A stretch of 64,000 bases of DNA, taken from the NCBI RefSeq assembly GCF_002920615.1, contig NZ_PQSU01000004.1:186001-250000 (forward strand), in the 5' to 3' direction. Source of the stretch: Streptomyces sp. Ru62. GTDB lineage: Bacteria; Actinomycetota; Actinomycetes; Streptomycetales; Streptomycetaceae. The translations under genes and the position numbers were made by a program. Position 1 is the first letter of the stretch; each line of letters begins with the position of its first letter. Below, one piece after another: positions 51,386 to 59,958 of this stretch. The notes under the pieces were generated by a model, which saw only the letters and a program-made list of their open reading frames with translations, was not told the DNA's origin and searched no databases.

Positions 51386-52648
51386 TCAGATCGTCCGGAA
51401 CGCCAGGACCACGTTGTGCCCGCCGAAGCCGAACGAGTCGTTCAGCGCGGCGATACGGCCCTCGGGCAGAGCCCGCGCCTCACCGACGACCACGTCCGCG
51501 TTGACCTCGGGGTCGAGGTTGTCCACGTTGATGGTCGGCGGCGCCGTGCGGTTCACCAGCGCCAGGATCGACGCCACGGTCTCCACACCACCGGCACCGC
51601 CCAGCAGGTGACCGGTCATCGACTTGGTCGCGGAGATCGCCATGTGGTCGACGTCGTCGCCGAACACCTTCCGCAGCGCCTTGATCTCGGCCACGTCACC
51701 CTGCGGCGTCGAGGTGGCGTGCGCGTTCACGTGCACGATCTCGGCCGGCTTCAGGTCCGTGTTGTCCAGCAGGTTCTGCAGCGCGTGCGCGATCCCGTTG
51801 CCGGACGGCTCGGGCTGCGTGATGTGGTGCGCGTCGGCGGAGATGCCCTGTCCGACCGCCTCGGCGTAGATCCGGGCGCCGCGGGCCTTCGCGTGCTCCT
51901 CGGACTCCAGGACGATCACACCGGCGCCCTCACCGAGCACGAAGCCGTCCCGGCCGGCGTCGTAGGGACGCGAGGCGCCCTGCGGATCGTCGTTGTTCTT
52001 GGACATCGCCATCATGTTGCCGAACGCGGCGATGGGCAGCGGGTGGATGGCGGCCTCGGTACCACCGGCCACGACCACGTCCGCACGCCCGGTGCGGATC
52101 ATCTCGATCGCGTACCCGATGGCCTCCGCGCCCGAGGCGCAGGCCGAGACCGGGGTGTGCACACCGGCGCGGGCACCCAGCTCGATACCGACGTTGGCCG
52201 CCGGGGAGTTGGGCATCAGCATCGGCACGGTGTGCGGGGAGACGCGGCGTACGCCCTTCTCCTTGAGGATGTCGTACTGGTCCAGCAGGGTCGTCACGCC
52301 GCCGATGCCGGAGGCGATGACCGCGCCGAGACGGTCGGGGTTGATGGACGAGTCCTCACCGGCCTTGGCGGTGAAGCCGGCGTCCTTCCAGGCCTCCTGA
52401 GCGGCGATCAGCGCGAACTGCGCGGACCGGTCCAGCTTGCGGGCCTGCGGGCGGGGGATGATCTCGCCCGGCTCGACGGCGATCTGCGCGGCGATCCGGA
52501 CCGGCAGCTGAGCCGCCCACTCCTTCTCCAGCAGGCTGACGCCGGACGTACCGGCGACGAGGGCCTCCCAGGTCGAGGCTGCGTCGCCACCCAGCGGTGT
52601 GGTTGCGCCGATACCGGTGACGACCACGGTGTGATTGGTCGGGCTCAC
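51386..52648 (-). CDS. fabF: 3-oxoacyl-[acyl-carrier-protein] synthase II
   Basis: A 420-residue KAS II condensing enzyme that elongates acyl-ACP with malonyl-ACP. The active Cys is in VSACASGAEA; the two His are in VNAHATSTPQGD and SMTGHLLGGAG. GGAGAAAG precedes GTG 52648. It is the last gene of the fatty-acid operon, separated from acpP by 106 bp with two hairpins, and ends at a strong terminator. Confidence 0.97.
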   Translation of the reverse strand: MSPTNHTVVVTGIGATTPLGGDAASTWEALVAGTSGVSLLEKEWAAQLPVRIAAQIAVEPGEIIPRPQARKLDRSAQFALIAAQEAWKDAGFTAKAGEDSSINPDRLGAVIASGIGGVTTLLDQYDILKEKGVRRVSPHTVPMLMPNSPAANVGIELGARAGVHTPVSACASGAEAIGYAIEMIRTGRADVVVAGGTEAAIHPLPIAAFGNMMAMSKNNDDPQGASRPYDAGRDGFVLGEGAGVIVLESEEHAKARGARIYAEAVGQGISADAHHITQPEPSGNGIAHALQNLLDNTDLKPAEIVHVNAHATSTPQGDVAEIKALRKVFGDDVDHMAISATKSMTGHLLGGAGGVETVASILALVNRTAPPTINVDNLDPEVNADVVVGEARALPEGRIAALNDSFGFGGHNVVLAFRTI

Positions 52649-52683
52649 GGGAATTCTTTCTCCAACGGATACGGGAGGACTAC

Positions 52684-52724
52684 CCCCGCGTCTGCGGGGA
52701 TTACGGCGCCACCGCCGGGTGGCG
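52684..52724 (-). promoter_or_regulatory. Two hairpins between acpP and fabF
   Basis: CCCCGC/GCGGGG (52684-52689 and 52694-52699) and CGCCACC/GGTGGCG (52707-52713 and 52718-52724) form two compact stems with 4-nt loops right after acpP. They could attenuate read-through or protect the acpP message end. Confidence 0.6.
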
Positions 52725-52754
52725 GGGCTAGCAGCCTGCGGCCTACGGGGTGGC

Positions 52755-53003
52755 TCAGGCCTGGTGCTTGAGGATGTACTCGGTCGCGTCGCCGACGGTC
52801 TTGAGGTTCTTGACGTCCTCGTCCGGGATCTTCACGTCGAAGCGCTCCTCGGCGGCGACGACGACCTCGACCATGGACAGCGAGTCGACGTCCAGGTCGT
52901 CGGTGAAGGACTTGTCCAGCTGGACGTCCTCGGTGGGGATCCCGGCGATCTCGTTCACGATCTCGGCGAGACCCGCGACGATCTCTTCCTGAGTGGCGGC
53001 CAT
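52755..53003 (-). CDS. acpP: Acyl carrier protein of fatty acid synthesis
   Basis: An 82-residue acidic four-helix carrier protein; the Ser of DLDVDSLSMVEVV near residue 41 receives 4'-phosphopantetheine. GAAGGAG precedes ATG 53003. It lies between fabH and fabF, as in other Streptomyces, and is flanked on both sides by hairpins (52684-52724, 53055-53076). Confidence 0.97.
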   Translation of the reverse strand: MAATQEEIVAGLAEIVNEIAGIPTEDVQLDKSFTDDLDVDSLSMVEVVVAAEERFDVKIPDEDVKNLKTVGDATEYILKHQA

Positions 53004-53054
53004 GTCAGGCGCTCCTTCTTCGATAATCCAGACGGTTTGTGGCAGTTGTCCCCC

Positions 53055-53076
53055 TGCCGGATCGCATGATCCGGCA
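53055..53076 (-). promoter_or_regulatory. Hairpin between fabH and acpP
   Basis: TGCCGGATC (53055-53063) and GATCCGGCA (53068-53076) form a perfect 9-bp stem with loop GCAT, 9 bp after the fabH stop. It could be a processing or attenuation site. Confidence 0.6.
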
Positions 53077-53084
53077 CGGAGTGC

Positions 53085-54116
53085 CTAGGGGAGGGTAACG
53101 ACCGTGGCGGCGTAGACGAGACCCGCCCCGAATCCGATGACGAGCGCGGTGTCGCCGCTCTTCGCCTCCCCGGTCGCCAGGAGCCGCTCCATCGCGAGCG
53201 GGATCGAGGCGGCCGAGGTGTTGCCGGTGGTGCGGATGTCACGGGCGACCGTGACGTGCTCCGGCAGCTTCAGTGTCTTCACCATCGAGTCGATGATCCG
53301 CACATTGGCCTGGTGCGGGATGAAGACGTCCAGGTCGTCCGCGGTGATTCCGGCCGCGTCCAGCGCCTGCTGGGCGACCTTCGCCATCTCGAACACGGCC
53401 CAGCGGAACACCGCCTGGCCCTCCTGCGTGATCGCAGGGAACTTGATGTTGCCCTGGCTGTCCAGGGGCAGCTGGGAGACGTCACCGACGGCGAACCGGT
53501 CCCAGGACACGGTCTGCTTGATGGTCTCGGACTTGTCTCCCTCGGAGCCCCACACGGTCGGGCCGATCGCCGGCTCGTTCGAGGGGCCGACCACGACCGC
53601 GCCGGCGCCGTCACCGAACAGGAACGCGGTCGCGCGGTCCTCCAGGTCGGTCAGGTCGCTCAGCCGCTCCACGCCGATCACGAGGACGTAGTCGGCGGAA
53701 CCTTCCACCACCATGCCCTTGGCGAGCGTGAGGCCGTAGCCGAAGCCCGCGCAGCCGGCCGAGATGTCGAAGGCGGCGGCCTTGTCCGTGCCCAGCTTGT
53801 CGGCGATCTCCGTGGCGACGGCCGGGGTCTGGCTGAAGTGCGACACGGTCGAGACGACCACCGCGCCGATCTGCTCGGCGTCGATGCCGGCGTCCGCGAT
53901 GGCCTTCCCGGAGGCCTCGATCGCCATCGCGGCCACGGTCTCCTCCGGGCCCGCCCAGTGCCGGGTCTCGATGCCGGAGCGGGAGCGGATCCACTCGTCG
54001 GACGAGTCGATCTTCTCCAGGATCACCTCGTTGGGCACGACCCGGGTCGGCCGGTAGCCGCCGACACCGAGGATGCGCGCATACGGGGCACCCTTGCTGG
54101 GCTTGATCTTCGCCAT
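53085..54116 (-). CDS. fabH: 3-oxoacyl-[acyl-carrier-protein] synthase III
   Basis: A 343-residue KAS III that starts fatty acid synthesis by joining acyl-CoA (branched primers in Streptomyces) with malonyl-ACP. The catalytic Cys is in DISAGCAGFGYGL, His in FIPHQANVRI and Asn in TTGNTSAASIP. I start at ATG 54116 (MAKIKPSKG) with AAGGAG upstream; the frame opens earlier but overlaps fabD. It lies 10 nt after the fabD stop. Confidence 0.97.
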   Translation of the reverse strand: MAKIKPSKGAPYARILGVGGYRPTRVVPNEVILEKIDSSDEWIRSRSGIETRHWAGPEETVAAMAIEASGKAIADAGIDAEQIGAVVVSTVSHFSQTPAVATEIADKLGTDKAAAFDISAGCAGFGYGLTLAKGMVVEGSADYVLVIGVERLSDLTDLEDRATAFLFGDGAGAVVVGPSNEPAIGPTVWGSEGDKSETIKQTVSWDRFAVGDVSQLPLDSQGNIKFPAITQEGQAVFRWAVFEMAKVAQQALDAAGITADDLDVFIPHQANVRIIDSMVKTLKLPEHVTVARDIRTTGNTSAASIPLAMERLLATGEAKSGDTALVIGFGAGLVYAATVVTLP

Positions 54117-54126
54117 GTACGGCTCC

Positions 54127-55050
54127 TTAGGCACCGGCGTGCTCTGCGAAGAGAGCGCGGGCCGCGTCGAGGTCGTCGGGGGTCTTCAGGGCCAGCGTCG
54201 CGACACCGGGCAGGGCCCGCTTGGCCAGGCCGGTCAGCGTGCCGCCCGGGCACACCTCGACGAGCGCGGTGACGCCCAGCTCCTTGAACGTCTCCATGCA
54301 CAGGTCCCAGCGCACCGGGTTGGCGACCTGGCCGACCAGCCGCTCCAGCACCTCGGCACCGGACGCGACGGCCCGGCCGTCCTTGTTGGAGACGTAGGGA
54401 ACCTTGGGGTCGGCCGGCGACAGCGCCGCCGCGGCCTTGGCCAGCGTCTCGACCGCGGGCGCCATGTGCCGGGTGTGGAAGGCGCCGGCCACCTTCAGCG
54501 GGATGACCTTGCGCACGCCCTCGGGCTTGTCCTCGGCCAGCGCGGCGAGCTGCTCCAGCGTGCCGGCGGCGACGATCTGGCCCGCGCCGTTGATGTTCGC
54601 CGGGGTCAGGCCCAGCTTCTCCAGGTGCGCGACGGAGGTCTCCGGGTCGCCGCCGAGCAGCGCCGCCATGCCGGTCTCGGTGACGGCGGCGGCGTCGGCC
54701 ATCGCCAGACCCCGCTTGCGGACGAGGCCCAGGGCGGCCGTGTCGTCCAGGACACCGGCGAAGGCGGCGGCGGTGATCTCACCGACGCTGTGCCCGGCGA
54801 CCGCGCCGGGGTTGATGTCACCGAGTGCCGCGGCGGACAGGATGCCGGCGGCCACGAGCAGCGGCTGGGCCACCGCGGTGTCCCGGATGGCGTCGGCGTC
54901 GGCCTGGGTGCCGTAGTGCACCAGGTCCAGTCCGATGGCGTCCGACCAGGCGGCGACGCGGTCGGCGGCACCGGGCAGTTCGAGCCAGGGGGTCAGGAAG
55001 CCGGGCGTCTGAGCGCCCTGGCCGGGAGCGACGAGTACGAGCACTCTCAC
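54127..55050 (-). CDS. fabD: Malonyl-CoA:ACP malonyltransferase
   Basis: A 307-residue acyltransferase that loads malonyl groups onto AcpP. The nucleophile Ser is in AGHSVGEITAA and the His in VAGAFHTRHM; the entry motif APGQGAQ is present. GTG 55050 is the outer start with AGAGAG upstream; GTG 55044 is a close alternative. It is the first enzyme gene after fasR and may also supply type II polyketide synthases with malonyl-ACP, as known in Streptomyces. Confidence 0.96.
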   Translation of the reverse strand: MRVLVLVAPGQGAQTPGFLTPWLELPGAADRVAAWSDAIGLDLVHYGTQADADAIRDTAVAQPLLVAAGILSAAALGDINPGAVAGHSVGEITAAAFAGVLDDTAALGLVRKRGLAMADAAAVTETGMAALLGGDPETSVAHLEKLGLTPANINGAGQIVAAGTLEQLAALAEDKPEGVRKVIPLKVAGAFHTRHMAPAVETLAKAAAALSPADPKVPYVSNKDGRAVASGAEVLERLVGQVANPVRWDLCMETFKELGVTALVEVCPGGTLTGLAKRALPGVATLALKTPDDLDAARALFAEHAGA

Positions 55051-55133
55051 ACTCTCTCTTGGGGACGGGCACGGCCGCCCGTGAGGACAGGGACGAAGAA
55101 CACGAAGGGCTTTTGTGGGCCTCCGACAAAACC

Positions 55134-56339
55134 CTATGCCTGGGTTTCAGCGTCGGCCAGACGCCCCAGGATGAGCGCGATCCGTAGTGTGAACGCGGAT
55201 CGTACATCCGAAGGCGACCATCCGGTGACGTCAGTCACACGTCGGAGCCGGTAGCGCACGGTGTTCGGGTGAACGAAGAGCATCCTCGCCGCGCCTTCCA
55301 GGCTGCTCGCCTGCTCCAGGTACACACTCAGGGTTTCCAGGAGAGCCGAGCCCGCTTCCTCCAGCGGTCTGTAGATCTCCTCCACCAGCTGTTCGCGGGC
55401 GCTCGGATCACCCGCGATGGCCCGCTCCGGCAGCAGGTCGTCCGCCAGCACCGGACGCGGCGCGTCCTGCCAGGCGGAACAGGCCTTCAGCCCCGCGGCG
55501 GCGGCCTGCGCGGACCGGGTGGCGGCCAGCAGATCGGGTACCACGGGCCCCGCGACGACCGGCCCGGCGGCGAACGGCCCGATCAGCGACTTGGCCACGG
55601 CGAGCGGGTTGGCGCTGCCACCGGCGACGACGACCAGCCGGTCGCCGAGCACCCCGGTGAGCACCTGGAGCTTGGCGTGCCGGGCGGCCCGCCGGATGGC
55701 CTCCACCGTCAGCTCGCTGTCCCCGTCCGGCGCGGTCCCCAGGACGACGCACACGTGCTCGGGCGAGTTCCAGCCCAGCGCGGCGGCCCGGCTGACGGCC
55801 CCCTCGTCCGCCTCCCCGCTCAGCACCGCGTTCACCACCAGCGACTCCAGCCGTGCGTCCCAGGCACCCCGTGCCTCGGCGGCCTGGGCGTACACCTGGG
55901 CGGTGGCGAAGGCGATCTCCCGGGCGTACACGAGCAGCGCCTCACGCAGCACGCTCTCGTCGCCCGGCGCCGCCACCTCGTCGATGGCGGACTCCATGAC
56001 CTCGATGGTGGTCCGCACCATCTCCACGGTCTGCCGCAGCGTGATGGCCCGGGTCAGTTCACGCGGCGCGGTCCCGAAGACGTCCGTGGAGATCGCCTGG
56101 GGCGCGTCCGGGTGCCGGAACCACTCGGTGAACGCCGCGATGCCCGCCTGGGCGACGAGGCCGATCCAGGAACGGTTCTCCGGGGGCATGGCCCGGTACC
56201 ACGGCAGGGTCTCGTCCATGCGCGCGATGGCCTGTGCGGCCAGGCTCCCGGAGGACTTCTCCAGTCGCTTCAGGGTCGCGGCGTGCTGATGGACGTCGTG
56301 GGCTGCGGGATCGCCGTTGTGGGATTCGGGTTCGGGCAC
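55134..56339 (-). CDS. fasR: FasR, activator of the fatty-acid operon (PucR-type HTH)
   Basis: A 401-residue regulator with a C-terminal PucR/CdaR-type HTH (LEQASSLEGAARMLFVHPNTVRYRLRRV, about residues 335-390) and a GGDEF-like middle region. Its position directly before fabD-fabH-acpP-fabF identifies it as FasR, shown in S. coelicolor to activate this operon. The fabD start is 83 bp away, where its binding site is expected. GTG 56339 is the start; a Shine-Dalgarno-like AAGG lies 14 nt upstream. Confidence 0.93.
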   Translation of the reverse strand: MPEPESHNGDPAAHDVHQHAATLKRLEKSSGSLAAQAIARMDETLPWYRAMPPENRSWIGLVAQAGIAAFTEWFRHPDAPQAISTDVFGTAPRELTRAITLRQTVEMVRTTIEVMESAIDEVAAPGDESVLREALLVYAREIAFATAQVYAQAAEARGAWDARLESLVVNAVLSGEADEGAVSRAAALGWNSPEHVCVVLGTAPDGDSELTVEAIRRAARHAKLQVLTGVLGDRLVVVAGGSANPLAVAKSLIGPFAAGPVVAGPVVPDLLAATRSAQAAAAGLKACSAWQDAPRPVLADDLLPERAIAGDPSAREQLVEEIYRPLEEAGSALLETLSVYLEQASSLEGAARMLFVHPNTVRYRLRRVTDVTGWSPSDVRSAFTLRIALILGRLADAETQA

Positions 56340-56520
56340 GGGGACAAGACTGCCTTATCGGGCCGGGCCCGTGCGCCGCCGGGGCTGGCTTGACGGCTCG
56401 GTCGCCTCCGGGGGCGCGCCCCCTCCGGCTCCCTCGCGGCCGACGCGCGGGGACGGTGGGCGTCGGTGGGCCCTTGGCCTCGGTCGGGTCTCGTGTGCCC
56501 GGCCCGGCTACCGTGGTGCC

Positions 56521-57177
56521 GTGATGGACGTACGGCGCGCCGGTGAGCGCTATCGCGGAGGGGATCCCGGGGCCGGGATCGACACCTGGCACGCCTTCTC
56601 CTTCGGCCCGCACTACGACCCGGACAACCTCCGCTTCGGCGCGGTGATCGCCTGCAACGAGGAACGGCTCGCGCCCGGCGCCGGCTTCGACGAACACCCG
56701 CACAGCCACACCGAGATCGTCACGTGGGTGGTGGAGGGGGAGCTGACCCACCGTGACTCCACGGGCCACGAGACACGGGTCCGGCCCGGGGACGTGCAGC
56801 ACCTCGGCGCGGCGGCGGGCGTACGGCACGTCGAGCGCAACGACGGGGACGTCCCCCTGACCTTCGTGCAGATGTGGCTGGCGCCACGGGAGCCCGGCGG
56901 CGACCCCTCCTACGACCTCGTCCCCGGCATCGCCGACTCCACGCCGTACGCGGTGCCGGTGGCGGGCGCGATGCTCCACGTGCGCCGCCTGGAGCCCGGC
57001 GAGCGGACCGCCGTCCCGGACGCGGCGTACGTGTACGCGCACGTGGCGCGGGGCGAGATCCGGCTGGCGGGGGAGGAGCTGGGCCCCGGCGATGCGGCGA
57101 GGATCACAGGGGCGGAGGGCCTGGAGGCGGTGGCGGTCACGCCGGCGGAGCTGCTGCTGTGGGAGATGACGGCCTAG
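56521..57177 (+). CDS. Pirin-family cupin protein
   Basis: A 218-residue double cupin: HAFSFGPHYDPDNLRFG and DEHPHSHTEIVTWVVEGELTHRDSTG carry the metal-binding His and Glu, and GDVQHLGAAAGVRHVE completes the first cupin. Pirins include quercetinases and redox-sensing regulators. TACCGT (56509-56514) is 6 nt before GTG 56521 (ATG 56524 is also possible), so the mRNA is probably leaderless. It is divergent from fasR and ends tail-to-tail on the next gene, sharing CTAG. Confidence 0.92.
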   Translation: MMDVRRAGERYRGGDPGAGIDTWHAFSFGPHYDPDNLRFGAVIACNEERLAPGAGFDEHPHSHTEIVTWVVEGELTHRDSTGHETRVRPGDVQHLGAAAGVRHVERNDGDVPLTFVQMWLAPREPGGDPSYDLVPGIADSTPYAVPVAGAMLHVRRLEPGERTAVPDAAYVYAHVARGEIRLAGEELGPGDAARITGAEGLEAVAVTPAELLLWEMTA

Positions 57178-57995
57178 CCGCGCAGCTCCGCGAGCACCGC
57201 GTCCGTGAAGGCCGGCCATGCCTCGATCGCCCAGGGGCCGAACGCCCGGTCCGTCAGGGCGACCCCGGCGAGCCCGGCATCCGGGTCGACCCACAGGAAC
57301 GTACCGGACTGCCCGAAATGCCCGAAGGTGCGGGAGGAGGACGAACTCCCCGTCCAGTGCGGGGACTTCCCGTCGCGGATCTCGAAGCCCAGCCCCCAGT
57401 CGTTCGGGTTCTGGTGGCCGTACCCCGGCAGGACCCCCTTCGTCCCCGGGTACTGCACGGTCATCGCCGCCGCCACCGTCCGCGCGTCCAGCAGCCTCGG
57501 CGCCTGCACCTCCGCCGCGAACCGCAGCAGGTCCCCGACCGTGGACACCCCGTCCTTCGCCGGCGACCCCTCCAGCGACGTCGACGTCATCCCCAGCGGC
57601 TCCAGCACCGCCTGCCGCAGGTACTCCGCGAACGGGATGTCCGTCGCCTTGGCGATGTGGTCCCCGAGCTGCTCGAACCCGGCGTTGGAGTACAGCCGCC
57701 GCTCCCCGGGCGGGGCCGTCACCCGGTGCTCGTCGAAGGCGAGCCCGGAGGTGTGGGCGAGAAGGTGACGGACCGTCGACCCGGGCGGTCCGGCGGGCTC
57801 GTCCAGCTCGACCGCGCCCTCCTCGTAGGCGACGAGCGCGGCGTAGGCCGCCAGCGGCTTGGTGACGGAGGCCAGCGGGAAGCGGTGCCCGACGGGACCG
57901 TGCGTCCCGAGGACGGTCCCGTCGGCACGTACGACGCCCGCCGCGGCGGTGGGGACGGGCCAGTTCTCGATCAGCGCCAGGCTCTGCAACGACAT
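57174..57995 (-). CDS. Serine beta-lactamase-fold hydrolase
   Basis: A 273-residue cytosolic class C-type hydrolase, shorter than usual: LASVTKPL (SxxK) near residue 43, LYSNAGFE (YxN) near residue 100, and HFGQSGTF as the KTG-equivalent. An esterase or peptidase role is likely. TAGGCT (58008-58003) lies 7 nt before ATG 57995, so the message is probably leaderless. Downstream of the GNAT gene on the same strand with a 19-bp gap. Confidence 0.9.
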   Translation of the reverse strand: MSLQSLALIENWPVPTAAAGVVRADGTVLGTHGPVGHRFPLASVTKPLAAYAALVAYEEGAVELDEPAGPPGSTVRHLLAHTSGLAFDEHRVTAPPGERRLYSNAGFEQLGDHIAKATDIPFAEYLRQAVLEPLGMTSTSLEGSPAKDGVSTVGDLLRFAAEVQAPRLLDARTVAAAMTVQYPGTKGVLPGYGHQNPNDWGLGFEIRDGKSPHWTGSSSSSRTFGHFGQSGTFLWVDPDAGLAGVALTDRAFGPWAIEAWPAFTDAVLAELRG

Positions 57996-58014
57996 GTCTC
58001 CGAGCCTATGCGGC

Positions 58015-58491
58015 TCACAGCACCAGCCGCATCGACGGGTCGGGGTCCCGCGTGAAACCGAGGGAGGTGTACAGCGGCTCGGCCTCCGGCGAGGCGTTCA
58101 GCAGCACGTGCCCGGCACCCCGCGCCCGGAACCAGCCCAGCAGCTCCGCCATGCACGCGCGCGCGTACCCCCGCCGCCGGGCGTCCGGGTCGGTCGCCAC
58201 GCTGAAGACGTGCCCGACCCGCCCCCGGGGATTCCCGGCCTTGCCGATGCGGTACTCCACCGTCCCCGCCACCAGCGCGGCCAGTGCCTCCGGCCGGGCG
58301 GGATGCTCCACGACGAACGCGGCGAAGTCCCCGTCCTGCTCGGCGAGCCGCTCCCGCAGCGCCGGCAGCGACTCCGCGTGCCACTCCGTCGGCCCGGAAC
58401 CTCCCGCGCTCCACAGGGAGTCGATCATCACCTGGCGCAGTCGCAGCACTTCGGCGGCGTCCTCGGGCCGGGCCCGGCGTACAAGACTCAT
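58015..58491 (-). CDS. GNAT-family N-acetyltransferase
   Basis: A 158-residue acetyltransferase with the acetyl-CoA motif A in VFSVATDPDARRRGYARACM and motif B in VLLNASPEAEPLYTSLGF. The substrate is unknown. TAGCGT (58504-58499) lies 7 nt before ATG 58491 with no ribosome binding site, indicating a leaderless mRNA. It is divergent from the MerR gene across 96 bp that contains the MerR operator, so joint control is possible. Confidence 0.9.
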   Translation of the reverse strand: MSLVRRARPEDAAEVLRLRQVMIDSLWSAGGSGPTEWHAESLPALRERLAEQDGDFAAFVVEHPARPEALAALVAGTVEYRIGKAGNPRGRVGHVFSVATDPDARRRGYARACMAELLGWFRARGAGHVLLNASPEAEPLYTSLGFTRDPDPSMRLVL

Positions 58492-58550
58492 GGGCCACAC
58501 GCTAGTGAGCCGCCCCGGGTGCCGTCCCGTGGAATTCTCGGCGAACCCGC

Positions 58551-58581
58551 TTGCTTGGAGTGCACTCCAAGGCCATAGCGT
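58551..58581 (+). promoter_or_regulatory. MerR/NmlR-type promoter with operator palindrome
   Basis: TTGCTT (58551-58556) and TAGCGT (58576-58581) are spaced by 19 bp, the stretched spacing of MerR promoters. Between them lies the perfect 18-bp palindrome CTTGGAGTGCACTCCAAG (58554-58571), nearly identical to operators of NmlR/AdhR-type regulators. Confidence 0.88.
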
Positions 58582-58587
58582 GGGGGC

Positions 58588-59043
58588 ATGACGGTGATGC
58601 AGACCACGCCAGCGGCCACCGAGCAAGCCACCCCCGCCGACATCTGCTCCGCCCCGCCCCGGCGGCACCCCCGCCCCGACGGCCAGGACCGCTACACGAT
58701 CAGCGAGGTCGTCGCGTTCACCGGCCTCACCGCGCACACGCTGCGCTGGTACGAGCGGATCGGGCTGATGCCGCACGTGGACCGCTCGCACACCGGCCAG
58801 CGCCGCTACAGCAACCGCGACCTGGACTGGCTGGACTTCGTGACCAAGCTCCGCCTGACCGGCATGCCGGTGGCGGACATGGTGCGCTACGCGGAACTCG
58901 TCAGGGAGGGCGACCACACCTTCGCTCAGCGCCGTCAACTGCTGGAGTCGACCCGCCGGGACGTCCTGTCCAGGATCGCGGAACTCCACGACACCCTGGG
59001 CGTCCTGGACAGGAAGATCAGCTTCTACGGCCGCGAGCGGTAG
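58588..59043 (+). CDS. MerR-family regulator (NmlR/AdhR-like)
   Basis: A 151-residue regulator: YTISEVVAFTGLTAHTLRWYERIGLMP and QRRYSNRDLDWLDFV form the MerR HTH and wing; a coiled coil follows (RQLLESTRRDVLSRIAELHDTL). The only Cys is in the N-terminal extension (DICSAP), so the redox Cys of AdhR is not in its usual place. ATG 58588 is 6 nt after the -10, so the mRNA is probably leaderless. It stands alone with its own operator. Confidence 0.92.
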   Translation: MTVMQTTPAATEQATPADICSAPPRRHPRPDGQDRYTISEVVAFTGLTAHTLRWYERIGLMPHVDRSHTGQRRYSNRDLDWLDFVTKLRLTGMPVADMVRYAELVREGDHTFAQRRQLLESTRRDVLSRIAELHDTLGVLDRKISFYGRER

Positions 59044-59892
59044 CTACAGCTCGGCCAGCAACTCGGCCTTCTTGGAGGAGAACTCCTCGTCGGTGACCAG
59101 CCCCGCCTGATGCAGCTCCCCGAGATGCCGGATCCGCTCGGCGATGTCGGCGGGGTCACGCCGTGCCGGGGCCGGTACGGCGGCTACCGGCCCACGCGTG
59201 CGCACCGCCGCCAGCACGGCCGCGGCGAACGGGAGTGACTCGTGCACCGGCCCGTACCCCAGGCCGAACACCACCGACGCCGGATCCTGGTCCGGCTGCA
59301 CGGAACGGGCGGAGCCCGCATCGCGGGGCACCAGCCGCAGATGCCCGTCGAAGATCTCCGGCGACCGCCACTCCACCCCGCTCAGGGAGGCCACCGGAAA
59401 GCTCTGGTCGCCGGCCTTCCACTTCGCCGACGACGCCCCGGTCCAGGACCAGCGGAACTGTACGGACGTCCCGTCGAAGGACGCCTTCCCGTCGTACGCC
59501 TTGAACTGCAGCGGCGCCTCGGGCGCCGTCACCAGATGCCGCTCGGCGGGCCCCGACTCGGTCAGCAGGCCCTTCAGTTCGTCGGCGTAGTACTCGGCGA
59601 GGGTCTCCCGCTCGGCCGGCAGCACCAGCCGGTAGGGGTCGGAACCCTCCTTCAACTGGCCGTCGGCCGCCTCCATCAGCGGATCGGCACCCGGACGTGG
59701 CGTCAGGCGCAGGACGACCGTGCCGCGCTTGCCCGGGGCGAGGGTCACGCCCTCCACCGCGGACAGCGGGATCCGGCGCTCGCCGAGCGCCTGGAACAGC
59801 TTCGGTGTTCGAATCCCCCGTTCGTAACGGATGAGCACGGAGTCGGACTCGAACTCCCAGACGGCATGAAAACCCGCCAGTACGTCACCCAT
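59044..59892 (-). CDS. DUF4429/SHOCT-domain protein
   Basis: A 282-residue cytosolic protein with two DUF4429-like beta domains (residues about 1-110 and 120-225) and a C-terminal SHOCT motif (IRHLGELHQAGLVTDEEFSSKKAELL). The function is unknown; such domains often bind lipids or nucleic acids. TACGAT (59905-59900) lies 7 nt before ATG 59892, so the mRNA is probably leaderless. The stop lies directly against the stop of the convergent MerR gene, with no gap. Confidence 0.85.
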   Translation of the reverse strand: MGDVLAGFHAVWEFESDSVLIRYERGIRTPKLFQALGERRIPLSAVEGVTLAPGKRGTVVLRLTPRPGADPLMEAADGQLKEGSDPYRLVLPAERETLAEYYADELKGLLTESGPAERHLVTAPEAPLQFKAYDGKASFDGTSVQFRWSWTGASSAKWKAGDQSFPVASLSGVEWRSPEIFDGHLRLVPRDAGSARSVQPDQDPASVVFGLGYGPVHESLPFAAAVLAAVRTRGPVAAVPAPARRDPADIAERIRHLGELHQAGLVTDEEFSSKKAELLAEL

Positions 59893-59958
59893 GCGGCTCA
59901 TCGTATGCGGCACGTGCTCCTCCGTCGCCACCCGCGCAGACCGCACTTCCTGCTGTTT

